From positions 5,559,001 to 5,623,000 of the forward strand of contig NZ_JAUSZK010000001.1 of NCBI RefSeq assembly GCF_030817495.1: 64,000 nt of DNA. Reading direction: 5' to 3'. This DNA is from Streptomyces sp. V3I7 (GTDB lineage Bacteria > Actinomycetota > Actinomycetes > Streptomycetales > Streptomycetaceae). This document shows, in pieces, positions 24,117-33,733 of the stretch (position 1 is its first letter; every line of letters begins with the position of its first letter). A program made the position numbers and the translations under genes. The notes under the pieces were generated by a model, which saw nothing but the letters and a program-made list of their open reading frames with translations, made no database searches and had not been told where the DNA came from.

Positions 24117-26633
24117 ATGGACCGTGGCACTGAGAGAGGCACACCTCCCGGCCGCGCGGCCGGGAACGGCACGGCGGCCCGGGTTCCGCTCGCCGTGGTC
24201 GTCGTCGACCGCGGCGGCCTCGTGTCCCACTGGAGCAGCGGCGCGCGACGGCTGTTCGGCGCCGCCAAGGAGCAGGCCATCGGGCGAGCCGCCCTCGACC
24301 TGCTGCCCGTCTCCGGCGCGCTCCCGGAGGGCGACGAGATCACTCCGTACGGCGCGTACGCCGCCTACGACGGTCTTGGCCACGACCTGGGGTCCTCGAT
24401 CGACGGGCGGCAGAACTACCCGGCGGCGGGCCGCGCCCGCCTCACCGTGCCCGCCGACGAACCCGGCGAGGCCCGGATCCCGCACAGCAGGACGGAGTTC
24501 CCCGCGTCCGACGGTCGGCGGCGCAAGGACGTCCTGTGGTGGGCCTACCCGCTGGTGGGCCCGGGACCGGAGCGGCTGCTGGTGCTGGCCGCCGACGCGG
24601 AACGGCTGCGCCCGGCCCCGGCGGACGACAGCGGACCGGCGGAGGCGTTCGAGCGCATCGCGCCCGGATTCGCCCTGCACACCGACTTCCCCGGAGCCGA
24701 CGAACTCGCCCGCCGGCTCCCCGAGATCCTGCCCAGCATGAGCGTCGACGACGGCGCCCGCATCGTTGCGCAGGTCCTCGAACTGGGCTATCCCGTCCTG
24801 GAGTTCAGCCAGAGCGAGCGGGTTCCGATCACCCCGGACTGGGGTGTGGCCCGGCGCACCGAGCGCAAGGCGCGCCGCGAGCGGGCCGCCCAGGCGGCGG
24901 CGCAGGGCCTGCCGCTGCCCGAGGACGCCGCCGAGGACGACCGCGACGACCTGGAGTACGCGGCCGTACGCGAACGCCTCGAGTTCCTCAACGAGGTCAG
25001 CGGACGCATCGGCACCTCCCTGGACCTGGCGCGGACCGTCATCGAGGTCAGCCGCGCCGTCGTCCCGCGCTTCACCGACGTCGCCGGAACCTATCTGCGC
25101 GAACAGGTCGTCGCGGGCGAGGGGTTCCCGGACGGGGTGCCCGACACCACCACCCTGTGGCACCGGGTGGCCCTCGAGCACACCGACGAACCCGGCCGCT
25201 GGGACGACGTCGTCCCGGTCGGCGAAGCCATGCCGTTCCCAGCGCACACCCCGTTCTTCCAGTGCATGACCAGCGGTGAGCCCGTCCTCGTGCCGCGCAT
25301 CAGCGGGGAGTTGGGGCACGCGATCGCCGCGCAGTTCGAGAAGCGCGACATCCGCCCGCTGATCACCGGCCGCTCCATGCTGGTCGTCCCGCTCAAGGCG
25401 CGGAACGTCGTCCTCGGCTTCATGGTCCTGCTACGCCACCCCGAGCGCCCCGAGTTCAACGACATGGACCGGGTCACCGGCGCCGAACTCGCCGCCCGCG
25501 CGGGCCTCGTGCTCGACAACGCCCGCATGTACACCTACCAGGAGAGCGTCGCCGAGACCCTCCAGGACAGCATGCTGCCGCACATCCCGCCGCGCATGGC
25601 GGGCTGCGACATCGCCACCCGCTACCTCCCCGGCACCCTGCTCGGCCGGGTCGGCGGCGACTGGTTCGACTCGGTCAAGCTGCCGGGCGCCCGCACCGCC
25701 CTGGTCGTCGGCGACGTGATGGGCCACGGCCTCAACTCGGCGGCGATGATGGGCCAGTTGCGTACGGCCGTGCAGACCATGGCCGCCCTCGACCTGCCGC
25801 CCGCCCAGTTGCTGCGCAACCTCGACGACCTCGCCCAGCGCCTCGGCGACACCTACCTGGCGACCTGCCTGTACGCCGTCTACGACCCGATCGCCGGCGA
25901 GCTGCACCTCGCCAACGCGGGCCACATCCCGCCGGTGCTGGTGCGCGCCGAGGACGGCCGCAGCGAGCTGCTCGACCTGCCCACCGGCGCGCCGATCGGT
26001 GTCGGCGGGGTGCCCTTCGAGGCGGTGCGCGTGCCCGTGCGGCCGGGCGACCGGATCGTGATGTGCACCGACGGTCTGGTGGAGGTGCGGGGCGAGGACA
26101 TCGGCGTGGGTCTCGCGACGCTGTGCGAGTCCGCCGCCCACCCGGCCGCCTCCATGGACGACGCCTGCGACACGATCATCCGTGCCCTCAATCTCCGCGG
26201 CGGCCGCCGCGACGACGTGGCCCTGCTGATGGTCCGGCTGACCGGCATCGCGCCGGAGGACGTCGCCGAGTGGCGGCTGGCCCTCGCCCCGGCCGAGGCC
26301 GGCCGGGCGCGCACGGCGGTCCGCGAGCAACTGCGCGCCTGGGGCCTCGACCCGCTGGCGGACTCTGCTGAACTCATGGTCAGCGAGCTGGTCACCAACG
26401 CCGTACGCCACGCCCACGGCCGACACGTCCAACTCCGGCTGGTACGAGGCGACACCCTCCTCTGCGAAGTGGAAGACGACGACCACACCCTGCCGACCCT
26501 CCTGAACGCCGGCCCCGACACCGAGTCGGGACGCGGGCTGCGCGTGGTCAGCACGTTGGCGCGCGAGTGGGGCGCGAGCCGGACGGGCGCCGGGAAGACG
26601 GTGTGGTTCGAGCTGAGTTCGCGGCGTGGGTGA
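24117..26633 (+). CDS. SpoIIE-type PP2C phosphatase with PAS, GAF and HATPase domains
   Basis: An 838-residue cytoplasmic signalling protein. In order: a PAS-like region (VPLAVVVVDRGGLVSHWSSG, residues about 22-65), a linker with a charged helix (RRTERKARRERAAQAAAQG), a GAF domain (LDLARTVIEVSRAVVPRFTD to GFMVLLRHP), the SpoIIE/PP2C phosphatase (GRVGGDWFD, VVGDVMGHGLNSAAMM, CTDGLVEVRGEDI, GGRRDDVALLMVRL) and a C-terminal anti-sigma-type ATPase domain (ADSAELMVSELVTNAVRHAHG, GRGLRVVSTLAREWG). Such proteins dephosphorylate anti-anti-sigma factors and can also bind them. The ATG at 24117 is preferred; GTG at 24072 is in frame. Its 3' end is duplicated downstream. Confidence 0.94.
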   Translation: MDRGTERGTPPGRAAGNGTAARVPLAVVVVDRGGLVSHWSSGARRLFGAAKEQAIGRAALDLLPVSGALPEGDEITPYGAYAAYDGLGHDLGSSIDGRQNYPAAGRARLTVPADEPGEARIPHSRTEFPASDGRRRKDVLWWAYPLVGPGPERLLVLAADAERLRPAPADDSGPAEAFERIAPGFALHTDFPGADELARRLPEILPSMSVDDGARIVAQVLELGYPVLEFSQSERVPITPDWGVARRTERKARRERAAQAAAQGLPLPEDAAEDDRDDLEYAAVRERLEFLNEVSGRIGTSLDLARTVIEVSRAVVPRFTDVAGTYLREQVVAGEGFPDGVPDTTTLWHRVALEHTDEPGRWDDVVPVGEAMPFPAHTPFFQCMTSGEPVLVPRISGELGHAIAAQFEKRDIRPLITGRSMLVVPLKARNVVLGFMVLLRHPERPEFNDMDRVTGAELAARAGLVLDNARMYTYQESVAETLQDSMLPHIPPRMAGCDIATRYLPGTLLGRVGGDWFDSVKLPGARTALVVGDVMGHGLNSAAMMGQLRTAVQTMAALDLPPAQLLRNLDDLAQRLGDTYLATCLYAVYDPIAGELHLANAGHIPPVLVRAEDGRSELLDLPTGAPIGVGGVPFEAVRVPVRPGDRIVMCTDGLVEVRGEDIGVGLATLCESAAHPAASMDDACDTIIRALNLRGGRRDDVALLMVRLTGIAPEDVAEWRLALAPAEAGRARTAVREQLRAWGLDPLADSAELMVSELVTNAVRHAHGRHVQLRLVRGDTLLCEVEDDDHTLPTLLNAGPDTESGRGLRVVSTLAREWGASRTGAGKTVWFELSSRRG

Positions 26634-27040
26634 GCTCGGGGCGGGCTCGGTGTACGCGACGGGCAGGCCGATCACGCCGGCGCTGCTCGGAGCGGCCCCG
26701 GCCCCGAGGCCGGGTGAGGGCTGCGAGCGGTCAGCACTCTGGCGGGAGAGTGGGAAGCGAGTCGGAGGAGCGCTGGGAAGACGGTGTGGCTCGAGTTGAG
26801 TTCGCGGCGGGGGTGAAGGGGTTCCGACGCGGGCGTCGGTGTACGCGGTGGGCGACGCCCATCACGCCTGCGCTGCTGAGCGCCGGCCCCGAGTCCGGGT
26901 GCGGGCTGCGCGTGGTCAGCACTCTGGCGGGGGAGTGGGGGGCGAGTGGGACGGGTGTCGACAAGGCCGCCTGGTTCGAGCTGAGTTCGCCGCGCGCGTG
27001 AGCCGCTCGGGGCACGCGGCGGCGTACGCGGGGCGACGGG
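26634..27040 (+). repeat. decayed tandem copies of the SpoIIE-type gene's 3' end
   Basis: The final part of the preceding gene is repeated at a period of about 184 bases. Copy one (26634-26816) translates near its end to LRAVSTLAGEWEASRRSAGK and TVWLELSSRRG-stop; copy two (26817-27001) to LLSAGPESGCGLRVVSTLAG, EWGASGTG and AAWFELSSPRA-stop. The parent ends LLNAGPDTESGRGLRVVSTL, AREWGASRTGAGK and VWFELSSRRG-stop, so the ATPase tail occurs three times. A fragment resembling the copy start lies at about 27003-27040. Copies one and two share TCGGTGTACGCG and ATCACGCC-GCGCTGCT blocks. They carry frame breaks and no start, so they are not genes. The rest up to 27145 shows nothing recognisable. Confidence 0.9.
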
Positions 27041-27145
27041 GGAGTGGAGGAGCGCGCCGCGCGCTTGTGGGGGTGCTCCAGCCGCGATAAACCGAACTCG
27101 GCCGTCAACCACGGCTGATCGGCTTCGCATCCTGGGGAGTTGGGC

Positions 27146-27868
27146 ATGAGCGTGACGAGTCGGTACCGGGCGGCCTGGGAGGGTTTCTGGGACGAGGCGC
27201 CCGACGAGCCGGGGGCGGTGTTCTGGGACGCCGAGCCGACGTTGACCGCCGGGCCTCACCTAGGCCTCTTCGAGCCGTACCTGGAGGACCCGGACCTGCC
27301 GCTGATCGACCTCGGCTGCGGCAATGGCACCCAGACCCGCTTCCTCGCCGGCCGCTTCACCCACGTCGTCGGCGCCGACATCGCCGAGGCGGCGCTTCGG
27401 CACGCCCGGCGGGCCGACCCCGCGGACCTGGCGACGTACCGCCTCCTCGACGCCGCCGAGAAGGGCGAGGCCGAGCGGCTGCACGCCGAACTCGGCGACG
27501 CCAACGTCTACATGCGAGGCGTGCTGCACCAGGCCGAGCCCGACGACCGCCAGCCGCTGGTGGACGGCCTTGCCGCCCTGATCGGCGAGCGTGGTCGGGC
27601 CTTCGTCGTCGAGCTCTCCGAGGCCGCCCGGCCCGTGCTGCTGGGCCTCGCCCAGAGCCCCTCCGGGCCGCCGCCCAAGCTCGCCCCGATCTTCCGGCAC
27701 GGCATCGCTCCCGGCGAGGTCGCCGACGATGCGGTGCCCGAGTACCTGCGGGCGGCTGGTCTCACCGTTCTCGCGAGTGGTGAAATGCCGCTGGTCACCA
27801 CCGAGTTCTCCGCGGACGGCATCCGTATCGAGCTGCCGTCGAAGTGGCTCGTGGCCGGAGTGGGCTGA
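27146..27868 (+). CDS. class I SAM-dependent methyltransferase
   Basis: A 240-residue methyltransferase-fold protein. The N-terminal SRYRAAWEGFWDEAP is followed by the SAM-binding motif LIDLGCGNGTQTRFLAG (about residue 50) and VVGADIAEAALRHAR, whose aspartate would contact the ribose. After motif I the sequence is shorter than usual and the acceptor site is not recognisable. The ATG at 27146 has GGGGAG upstream; a TTG at 27140 is in frame. The gene sits alone after the decayed repeat region. Confidence 0.88.
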   Translation: MSVTSRYRAAWEGFWDEAPDEPGAVFWDAEPTLTAGPHLGLFEPYLEDPDLPLIDLGCGNGTQTRFLAGRFTHVVGADIAEAALRHARRADPADLATYRLLDAAEKGEAERLHAELGDANVYMRGVLHQAEPDDRQPLVDGLAALIGERGRAFVVELSEAARPVLLGLAQSPSGPPPKLAPIFRHGIAPGEVADDAVPEYLRAAGLTVLASGEMPLVTTEFSADGIRIELPSKWLVAGVG

Positions 27869-28051
27869 GAGGGCTAAGGGGACTGACGGGACGCCCGCGC
27901 ACGCGGTGTCACGTGGTGTCAGGCCCGGCCGCGCCGTTACGTCCTTCGCGTGGCGCCGCGGCGTCGCACAACCGTCGGTCCCCGCCGTGTGTCTCACACG
28001 GCGAAGCCCGGCTGTGCGCGCTCGCGCGTCACGCCCCAAGGAGGAACAACC

Positions 28052-29530
28052 GTGGGCATCCGCCGACCGACCGTCACAGCCGCCACCGCAGCAGCCGCCG
28101 CGCTCATCGGGGCGTTCACCGTCCCGCTCGCCGGGGGGACCGCGTCTGCCGCGGAGGGCGCCGCGACCGTGCGCGAGGACTTCGACGGCGACGGCTACCA
28201 GGACATCGTCGTCGCCGCCCCCGCCACCACGGTGGGCGGCCACGCGTGGGCCGGTCAGATCGCCGTCAGTTACGGCTCGGCGAACGGCATCGGACCGGCC
28301 CGTACGACGGTCATCACGCAGGACACCCCTGGCGTGCCCGGCGCCTCCGGCGACGACCACGGCTTCGGCTACGAGCTGCTGCCCCGCGATCTGGACGGCG
28401 ACGGCCTGACCGACCTGGCCGTGGTGACGCACGAGTACCGGCCGGCGGACAACATCGGCGGTTCGGTGATCGTTCTCTGGGGGCGGAGAACCGGCCTCTC
28501 CGGTCAAGGCGCGGTCCGGATCCCCGCACCGGCGAACGCGTTCGTCGGCGAGGACATCACCGCGGGCGACTTCGACGGCGACGGCCGCACGGACCTCTTC
28601 CTGCACAACTCCGAGGACTACGACGTCCGTGACGTGCTCTACGGCCCGTTCAGCCGGAACGGGGCACCCGCGCGCGAGCAGCAGCTGACCGTCTTCAGCA
28701 CCGACAACACCATCTGCTCCACCGCCGCGGGCGACTTCAACGGCGACGGTATCGACGACCTCGCGACGTTCTACGCCTACGAGGACCACGCCGAGGGCGG
28801 CAAGCTGTGGCTCGGCACGAGGCAGGGCCTGTCCACCGCCCCTCGACCGCTGCCCTCCGCGGACACCACCGCCGTCGGCGACTTCGACAAGGACGGTCAC
28901 GCCGACCTCGCCACGCGGGTCTTCCCGAACGGCGAGACGTATCTGGACGACGACCCGGGGACGGTCAAGATCTACTACGGCTCCTCGTCCGGTCCCAGCA
29001 CGACCCGTACGAAGACGATCACGCAGGACACCACCGGCGTGCCCGGCGCGAGCGATAAGGGCGACCAGTTCGGGGCACGGCTGAACGCGGGCGACGTGAA
29101 CGGCGACGGATACGCCGACCTGGCGGTGGGCGTCCCGGACGAGGCGATCGGCTCGGTGGCGAAGGCCGGTTCGACGGTGCTGCTCAAGGGCGGCAAGGGC
29201 GGGCTCACCGGCACGGGCGCGCAGGCGTTCCACCAGGACACCCCGGGTGTGCCGGGGGTCGCGGAGAAGGGCGACGTGTTCGGCGGGTCGGTGCGGCTGC
29301 TGGACGTGACGGGCGACGGGCGGGCGGATCTCGCCGCGGGCGCGCCGGGCGAGGACCTGGGCACGGTCGCGAACGGCGGCGCCGTGTGGCTGCTGCGGGG
29401 CACGGCGTCCGGTCTCACGGCTTCGAAGGCCGTCGCGCGGAACCCGGTGGACCTGGGGGCGTCGGCGGCGGGAGCGGAGTTCGGGGAGAACCTGGGCGGG
29501 GACAACGGGCCGGTGCTGTTGATTCCGTAG
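28052..29530 (+). CDS. secreted FG-GAP/VCBS repeat beta-propeller protein
   Basis: A 492-residue exported protein. The signal peptide is MGIRRPTVTAATAAAAALIG followed by a TASA-type cleavage site. The mature part has seven calcium-binding FG-GAP motifs: DFDGDGYQDIVV, DLDGDGLTDLAVV, DFDGDGRTDLFL, DFNGDGIDDLATF, DFDKDGHADLAT, DVNGDGYADLAVG and DVTGDGRADLAAG, consistent with a seven-bladed integrin-alpha-like propeller. ITQDTPGVPGASG recurs between blades. No enzymatic domain is attached, so a binding or surface role is likely. The GTG at 28052 has a perfect AAGGAGG site; the in-frame extension to 27950 is not needed. Confidence 0.93.
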   Translation: MGIRRPTVTAATAAAAALIGAFTVPLAGGTASAAEGAATVREDFDGDGYQDIVVAAPATTVGGHAWAGQIAVSYGSANGIGPARTTVITQDTPGVPGASGDDHGFGYELLPRDLDGDGLTDLAVVTHEYRPADNIGGSVIVLWGRRTGLSGQGAVRIPAPANAFVGEDITAGDFDGDGRTDLFLHNSEDYDVRDVLYGPFSRNGAPAREQQLTVFSTDNTICSTAAGDFNGDGIDDLATFYAYEDHAEGGKLWLGTRQGLSTAPRPLPSADTTAVGDFDKDGHADLATRVFPNGETYLDDDPGTVKIYYGSSSGPSTTRTKTITQDTTGVPGASDKGDQFGARLNAGDVNGDGYADLAVGVPDEAIGSVAKAGSTVLLKGGKGGLTGTGAQAFHQDTPGVPGVAEKGDVFGGSVRLLDVTGDGRADLAAGAPGEDLGTVANGGAVWLLRGTASGLTASKAVARNPVDLGASAAGAEFGENLGGDNGPVLLIP

Positions 29531-29607
29531 GCCTGCCAGTTCCGTAGGGACTTCCCTCACCGGCGTTTCCTAGGAACTTCCCTCGTCGGCGCGTAACGTG
29601 ACCGCCC

Positions 29608-30441
29608 ATGAAGATCCTCATCAGTGCCGACATGGAGGGTGCCACCGGCGTCACCTGGCCGGCCGACGTGCTGCCGGGGACGCCGCAGTGGGAGCGGTGC
29701 CGGGCCATGTTCACCTCCGACGTCAACGCCGCGGCCCTGGGCTTCTTCGACGGCGGTGCCGACGAGGTGCTCGTCAACGAGGCCCACTGGAGCATGCGCA
29801 ACCTGCTCCTGGAACAGCTCGACGACCGGGTGGAGATGATCACCGGCCGGCACAAGTCGCTGTCCATGGTCGAGGGCGTGCAGCACGGGGACGTGGACGG
29901 CATCGCCTTCGTCGGCTACCACACGGGCGCCGGCGCCGAGGGCATCCTCGCGCACACCTACCTCGCCAACTCCATCACCGGGGTGTGGCTGAACGACGTA
30001 CGGGCGAGCGAGGGACTGCTCAACGCGCACGTCGTCGCCGAGTACGGGGTGCCCGTCGTCCTGGTCACCGGAGACGACCTGGCCTGCGAGGACGCGCTCG
30101 GGTACGCGCCCGAAGCGCTCAAGGTCGCGGTCAAGGACCATGTGTCGCGGTACGCGGCCGTGTGCCGTACGCCGGGCCGGACCGCCGCCGACATCCGCGC
30201 CGCCGCCAAGGAGGCGGCCGCGCTCGCGGTGCGGCACGAGCCGGTCGAGGCGGGCCCGTTCACCGTCGCCGTGGAGTTCGACGCCGAGCACCTGGCGCTG
30301 AGCGCGACCGTCGTCCCCGGCGTCGCGCGCATCGGGGAGCGGAAGGTGGCGTACACCAGCGGCACCATGTACGAAGCGATCCGCACCTTCAAGGCGGTCA
30401 CCACGATCGTCTCGTCGGCGGTGGAGGAGCAGTATGGCTGA
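29608..30441 (+). CDS. M55 D-aminopeptidase (DppA family)
   Basis: A 277-residue zinc D-aminopeptidase of family M55. Metal ligands match DppA: Asp8 and Glu10 (ISADMEGATG), His60 (VNEAHWSM), His105 (VGYHTGAG) and Glu135 (VRASEGLLN), with His116 (GILAHTY) at the nucleophile position. DppA-type enzymes act on D-Ala-containing dipeptides or peptides. It has no signal peptide and should be cytoplasmic. It is the first gene of a coupled peptidase operon: its last eight bases overlap the M20 gene start. Confidence 0.95.
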   Translation: MKILISADMEGATGVTWPADVLPGTPQWERCRAMFTSDVNAAALGFFDGGADEVLVNEAHWSMRNLLLEQLDDRVEMITGRHKSLSMVEGVQHGDVDGIAFVGYHTGAGAEGILAHTYLANSITGVWLNDVRASEGLLNAHVVAEYGVPVVLVTGDDLACEDALGYAPEALKVAVKDHVSRYAAVCRTPGRTAADIRAAAKEAAALAVRHEPVEAGPFTVAVEFDAEHLALSATVVPGVARIGERKVAYTSGTMYEAIRTFKAVTTIVSSAVEEQYG

Positions 30442-31738
30442 CCAGCCGGCACTCGATGAGGTCGTCCGGTTCACGTCCGACCTCATTCGCATCGACACCA
30501 CCAACCGGGGCGGCGGGGACTGCCGCGAGCGGCCGGCCGCCGAGTACGCGGCCGAGCAACTCGCGGCCGCGGGGATCGAACCCGTGCTCCTGGAGCGCAC
30601 GCCGGGGCGTACGAACGTCGTCGCGCGCATCGAGGGCACCGACCCCGGCGCCGACGCGCTGCTCGTGCACGGTCACCTCGACGTGGTGCCCGCCGAGGCC
30701 GCCGACTGGAGCGTGCACCCCTTCTCCGGGGAGGTCCGCGACGGGGTGGTGTGGGGCCGGGGCGCGGTCGACATGAAGAACATGGACGCGATGATCCTCT
30801 CGGTGATCCGCTTCTGGGCGCGCCAGGGCATCCGCCCACGCCGGGACATCGTCGTCGCGTTCACCGCCGACGAGGAGGCCAGCGCCGAGGACGGCTCCGG
30901 CTTCCTCGCCGACCGGCACCCCGGCCTCTTCGAGGGCTGCACCGAGGGCGTCAGCGAGTCGGGCGCGTACACCTTCCACGACGGCGGTGGGCGGCAGATC
31001 TACCCCATCGCCGCGGGGGAGCGCGGCACCGCGTGGCTCAAGCTGACCGCGCGCGGCCGGGCCGGGCACGGCTCCAAGGCCAACCGGGAGAACGCGGTGA
31101 CCCGGCTCGCCGCCGCGATCACCCGGATCGGCGAGCAGGAGTGGCCACTGCGGCTCACCCCGACGGTGCGCGCCTGCCTCACCGAACTCGCCGCGCTGTA
31201 CGGCATCGAGACCGACCTGAGCGACGTCGAAGGGCTGTTGGAGAAGCTCGGCCCGGCCGCCAGGCTCGTCGAGTCCACCGTCCGCAACAGCGCCAACCCG
31301 ACCATGCTGGACGCCGGTTACAAGGTCAACGTGATCCCGGGCGAGGCCGTGGCCCATGTGGACGGGCGCTGTGTGCCCGGCGGCGAGGAGGAGTTCCGCA
31401 CCACGCTCGACCTGCTGACCGGCCCGGACGTGGACTGGGAGTTCGAGCACCGCGAGGTGGCCCTCCAGGCGCCGGTGGACTCGCCGACGTTCGCGAAGAT
31501 GCGAGCCGCCGTCGAGGAGTTCGCGCCCGAGGGGCACGTGGTGCCCTTCTCCATGACGGGCGGTACCGACGCCAAGCAGTTCTCGCGGCTCGGCATCACC
31601 GGCTACGGCTTCACTCCGCTGAAGCTGCCCGAGAGCCTCGACTACGGGGCGCTCTTCCACGGGGTCGACGAGCGCGTCCCGGTCGAGGCACTGCACTTCG
31701 GCGTCCGCGTCCTCGACCGGTTCCTGCGGACGGCCTAG
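30434..31738 (+). CDS. M20-family metallopeptidase
   Basis: A 434-residue M20 (ArgE/DapE/CPG2-like) peptidase. The two-zinc site is seen in LLVHGHLDVVP (residues 77-87), VWGRGAVDMKNMDAM, FTADEEASAE (catalytic Glu pair) and the C-terminal LFHGVDERVPVEAL; the GRAGHGSKAN segment belongs to the dimerisation domain. These enzymes hydrolyse amide bonds at small peptides or N-acyl amino acids. No signal peptide. Its ATG overlaps the M55 gene by eight bases and an S9 peptidase gene starts 24 bases after its stop. Confidence 0.95.
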   Translation: MADQPALDEVVRFTSDLIRIDTTNRGGGDCRERPAAEYAAEQLAAAGIEPVLLERTPGRTNVVARIEGTDPGADALLVHGHLDVVPAEAADWSVHPFSGEVRDGVVWGRGAVDMKNMDAMILSVIRFWARQGIRPRRDIVVAFTADEEASAEDGSGFLADRHPGLFEGCTEGVSESGAYTFHDGGGRQIYPIAAGERGTAWLKLTARGRAGHGSKANRENAVTRLAAAITRIGEQEWPLRLTPTVRACLTELAALYGIETDLSDVEGLLEKLGPAARLVESTVRNSANPTMLDAGYKVNVIPGEAVAHVDGRCVPGGEEEFRTTLDLLTGPDVDWEFEHREVALQAPVDSPTFAKMRAAVEEFAPEGHVVPFSMTGGTDAKQFSRLGITGYGFTPLKLPESLDYGALFHGVDERVPVEALHFGVRVLDRFLRTA

Positions 31739-31762
31739 CGAGCGACACATGATGAGGGACAC

Positions 31763-33733
31763 ATGATGGGGGACGACAGCATGCAGATCATGGCCTACGG
31801 CTCCTGGCCGTCGCCCATTGACGCCGCGCTGGCCGCCGCGCACGACGGACACCCCGAGTGGGTCGGCTTCGTCGGCGACGAGACCTGGTGGACCGAGCCC
31901 CGGCCCGCCGAGGGCGGCCGCCGCACGCTCGTACGGCGCCGCGCGGACGGCACGGAGGAGTCCGTGCTGCCCGCGCCCTGGAACGTGCGCAGCCGCGTCA
32001 TCGAGTACGGCGGACAGCCCTGGGCCGGGGTCCTCCGGGACGGCCAACCCCTCGTGGTCTTCGTGCACTTCGCCGACCAGCGGCTGTACGTGTACGAGCC
32101 CGGCGGCGAGCCGCGCCCCCTGACGCCCGTGTCGCCGGTGGGCGGCGGACTGCGCTGGGCGGAGCCGCTGGTGGACCCGGAGCGCGGCGAAGTGTGGTGC
32201 GTACTGGAGGAGTTCACCGGCGAGGGGCCGGGCGACCTGCGCCGCGTCCTGGCCGCCGTACCGCTCGACGGCTCGGCCGCCGAGGACCGCGGTGCCGTAC
32301 GCGAACTCACCGACGACCGGCGCCGGTTCGTCACCGGACCCCGGCTCTCGCCCGACGGACGGCGTGCCGCGTGGCTGGCCTGGGACCACCCCTGCATGCC
32401 CTGGGACGGCACCGAGCTGCTCCTCGCCGAGGTCACGGCCGACGGCACGCTGGGCGAGGCGCGCACGGTGGCGGGCGGCCCGCGGGAGTCCGTGGCCCAG
32501 GTCGAGTGGTCGGCCGACGGCCGTCTGCTGTACGCCAGCGACCGCACCGGCTGGTGGAACCTGTACCGCGACGGCGAGCCGCTCTGTCCGCGCGAGGAGG
32601 AGTTCGGCGGCCCGCTGTGGAAGCTCGGGCAGCGCTGGTTCGCCCCGCAGGACAGCGGTCTGATCGCGGTCCTCCACGGCCGGGGCGGCAACGCGCTCGG
32701 CGTCCTCGACCCCGAGACGGGCGAGCTCGTCGACGCGGTCGGTCCGTGGACCGAGTTCGCCCCCGCCCTCGCCGTGCACGGCGACCGGATCGCCGCCGTG
32801 GGCGCCGGGCCGTACAGCGCGTACGAGGTCGTCGAGCTGGACGCGCGGACCGGCCGGGCCCGGGTGGTCGGCGCCCGGCACACCGACCCGGTCGACTCCG
32901 CCTACTACCCCCAGCCGCGGATCCGCACCTTCACCGGCCCCGGCGGACGCGAGGTGCACGCCCACATCTATCCGCCCCACCACCCGGGCCGCGCGGCACC
33001 CGAGGGCGAGCTGCCGCCGTACGTCGTCTGGGCGCACGGCGGGCCCACCGGCCGGGCACCGCTGGTGCTGGACCTGGAGATCGCCTACTTCACCTCGCGC
33101 GGCATCGGCGTCGCCGAGGTCAACTACGGCGGCTCCACCGGCTACGGCCGCGAGTACCGCGACCGGCTGCGCGAGCAGTGGGGCGTCGTCGACGTCGAGG
33201 ACTGCGCGGCCGTCGCCCTCGCCCTCGCGGACGAGGGCACCGCCGACCGGGACCGGCTCGCCATCCGGGGCGGCAGCGCGGGCGGCTGGACCGCCGCCGC
33301 CTCTTTGACCAGAACCGACGTCTACGCCTGCGGCACCATCAGCTACCCCATCCTCGACCTCGCCGGCTGGGGCAGCGGGGAGACCCACGACTTCGAGTCG
33401 CGCTATCTGGAGGGCCTGGTCGGCCCGCTCGCCGAGGTGCCCGAGCGGTACGCCGAGCGCTCGCCCAGCGAGCACGCCGACCGGATCACCGCGCCCTTCC
33501 TGCTGCTCCAGGGCCTGGACGACGTCATCTGCCCGCCCGTGCAGTGCGAGCGCTTCCTCGACCGGCTCCGGGGCCGGCGGGTGCCGCACGCCTACCTCAC
33601 CTTCGAGGGGGAGGGGCACGGATTCCGGCGGGCCGACACCATGGTGCGCGCCCTGGAGGCAGAACTCTCGCTGTACGCCCAGGTGTTCGGCCTCAGCGTC
33701 CCCGAGATCCCCAAGCTGGAGGTGTCCGGGTGA
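31763..33733 (+). CDS. S9-family prolyl oligopeptidase/acylaminoacyl-peptidase
   Basis: A 656-residue serine peptidase with an N-terminal beta-propeller (about residues 1-380) and a C-terminal alpha/beta hydrolase domain. The nucleophile is Ser505 in IRGGSAGGWTAAAS; the acid and base lie in LLQGLDDVICPP and FEGEGHGFRRA; YVVWAHGGPTGRAP forms the oxyanion region. Such enzymes remove dipeptides or acyl-amino acids from short peptides in the cytoplasm. The annotated ATG at 31763 follows a 15-base repeat of ACACATGATG(A/G)GGG; the ATG at 31781 has a better-placed GGGGGA and may be the real start. The last four bases overlap the S66 gene. Confidence 0.93.
   Translation: MMGDDSMQIMAYGSWPSPIDAALAAAHDGHPEWVGFVGDETWWTEPRPAEGGRRTLVRRRADGTEESVLPAPWNVRSRVIEYGGQPWAGVLRDGQPLVVFVHFADQRLYVYEPGGEPRPLTPVSPVGGGLRWAEPLVDPERGEVWCVLEEFTGEGPGDLRRVLAAVPLDGSAAEDRGAVRELTDDRRRFVTGPRLSPDGRRAAWLAWDHPCMPWDGTELLLAEVTADGTLGEARTVAGGPRESVAQVEWSADGRLLYASDRTGWWNLYRDGEPLCPREEEFGGPLWKLGQRWFAPQDSGLIAVLHGRGGNALGVLDPETGELVDAVGPWTEFAPALAVHGDRIAAVGAGPYSAYEVVELDARTGRARVVGARHTDPVDSAYYPQPRIRTFTGPGGREVHAHIYPPHHPGRAAPEGELPPYVVWAHGGPTGRAPLVLDLEIAYFTSRGIGVAEVNYGGSTGYGREYRDRLREQWGVVDVEDCAAVALALADEGTADRDRLAIRGGSAGGWTAAASLTRTDVYACGTISYPILDLAGWGSGETHDFESRYLEGLVGPLAEVPERYAERSPSEHADRITAPFLLLQGLDDVICPPVQCERFLDRLRGRRVPHAYLTFEGEGHGFRRADTMVRALEAELSLYAQVFGLSVPEIPKLEVSG

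Noticed and set aside
21479..24343. Minus-strand open frame of 954 codons
   Set aside because: It lies opposite the MFS transporter and has no family similarity.
26567..27090. Plus-strand frames across the SpoIIE 3' repeats as real genes
   Set aside because: They are offset readings of the decayed tandem copies and lack starts and family similarity.
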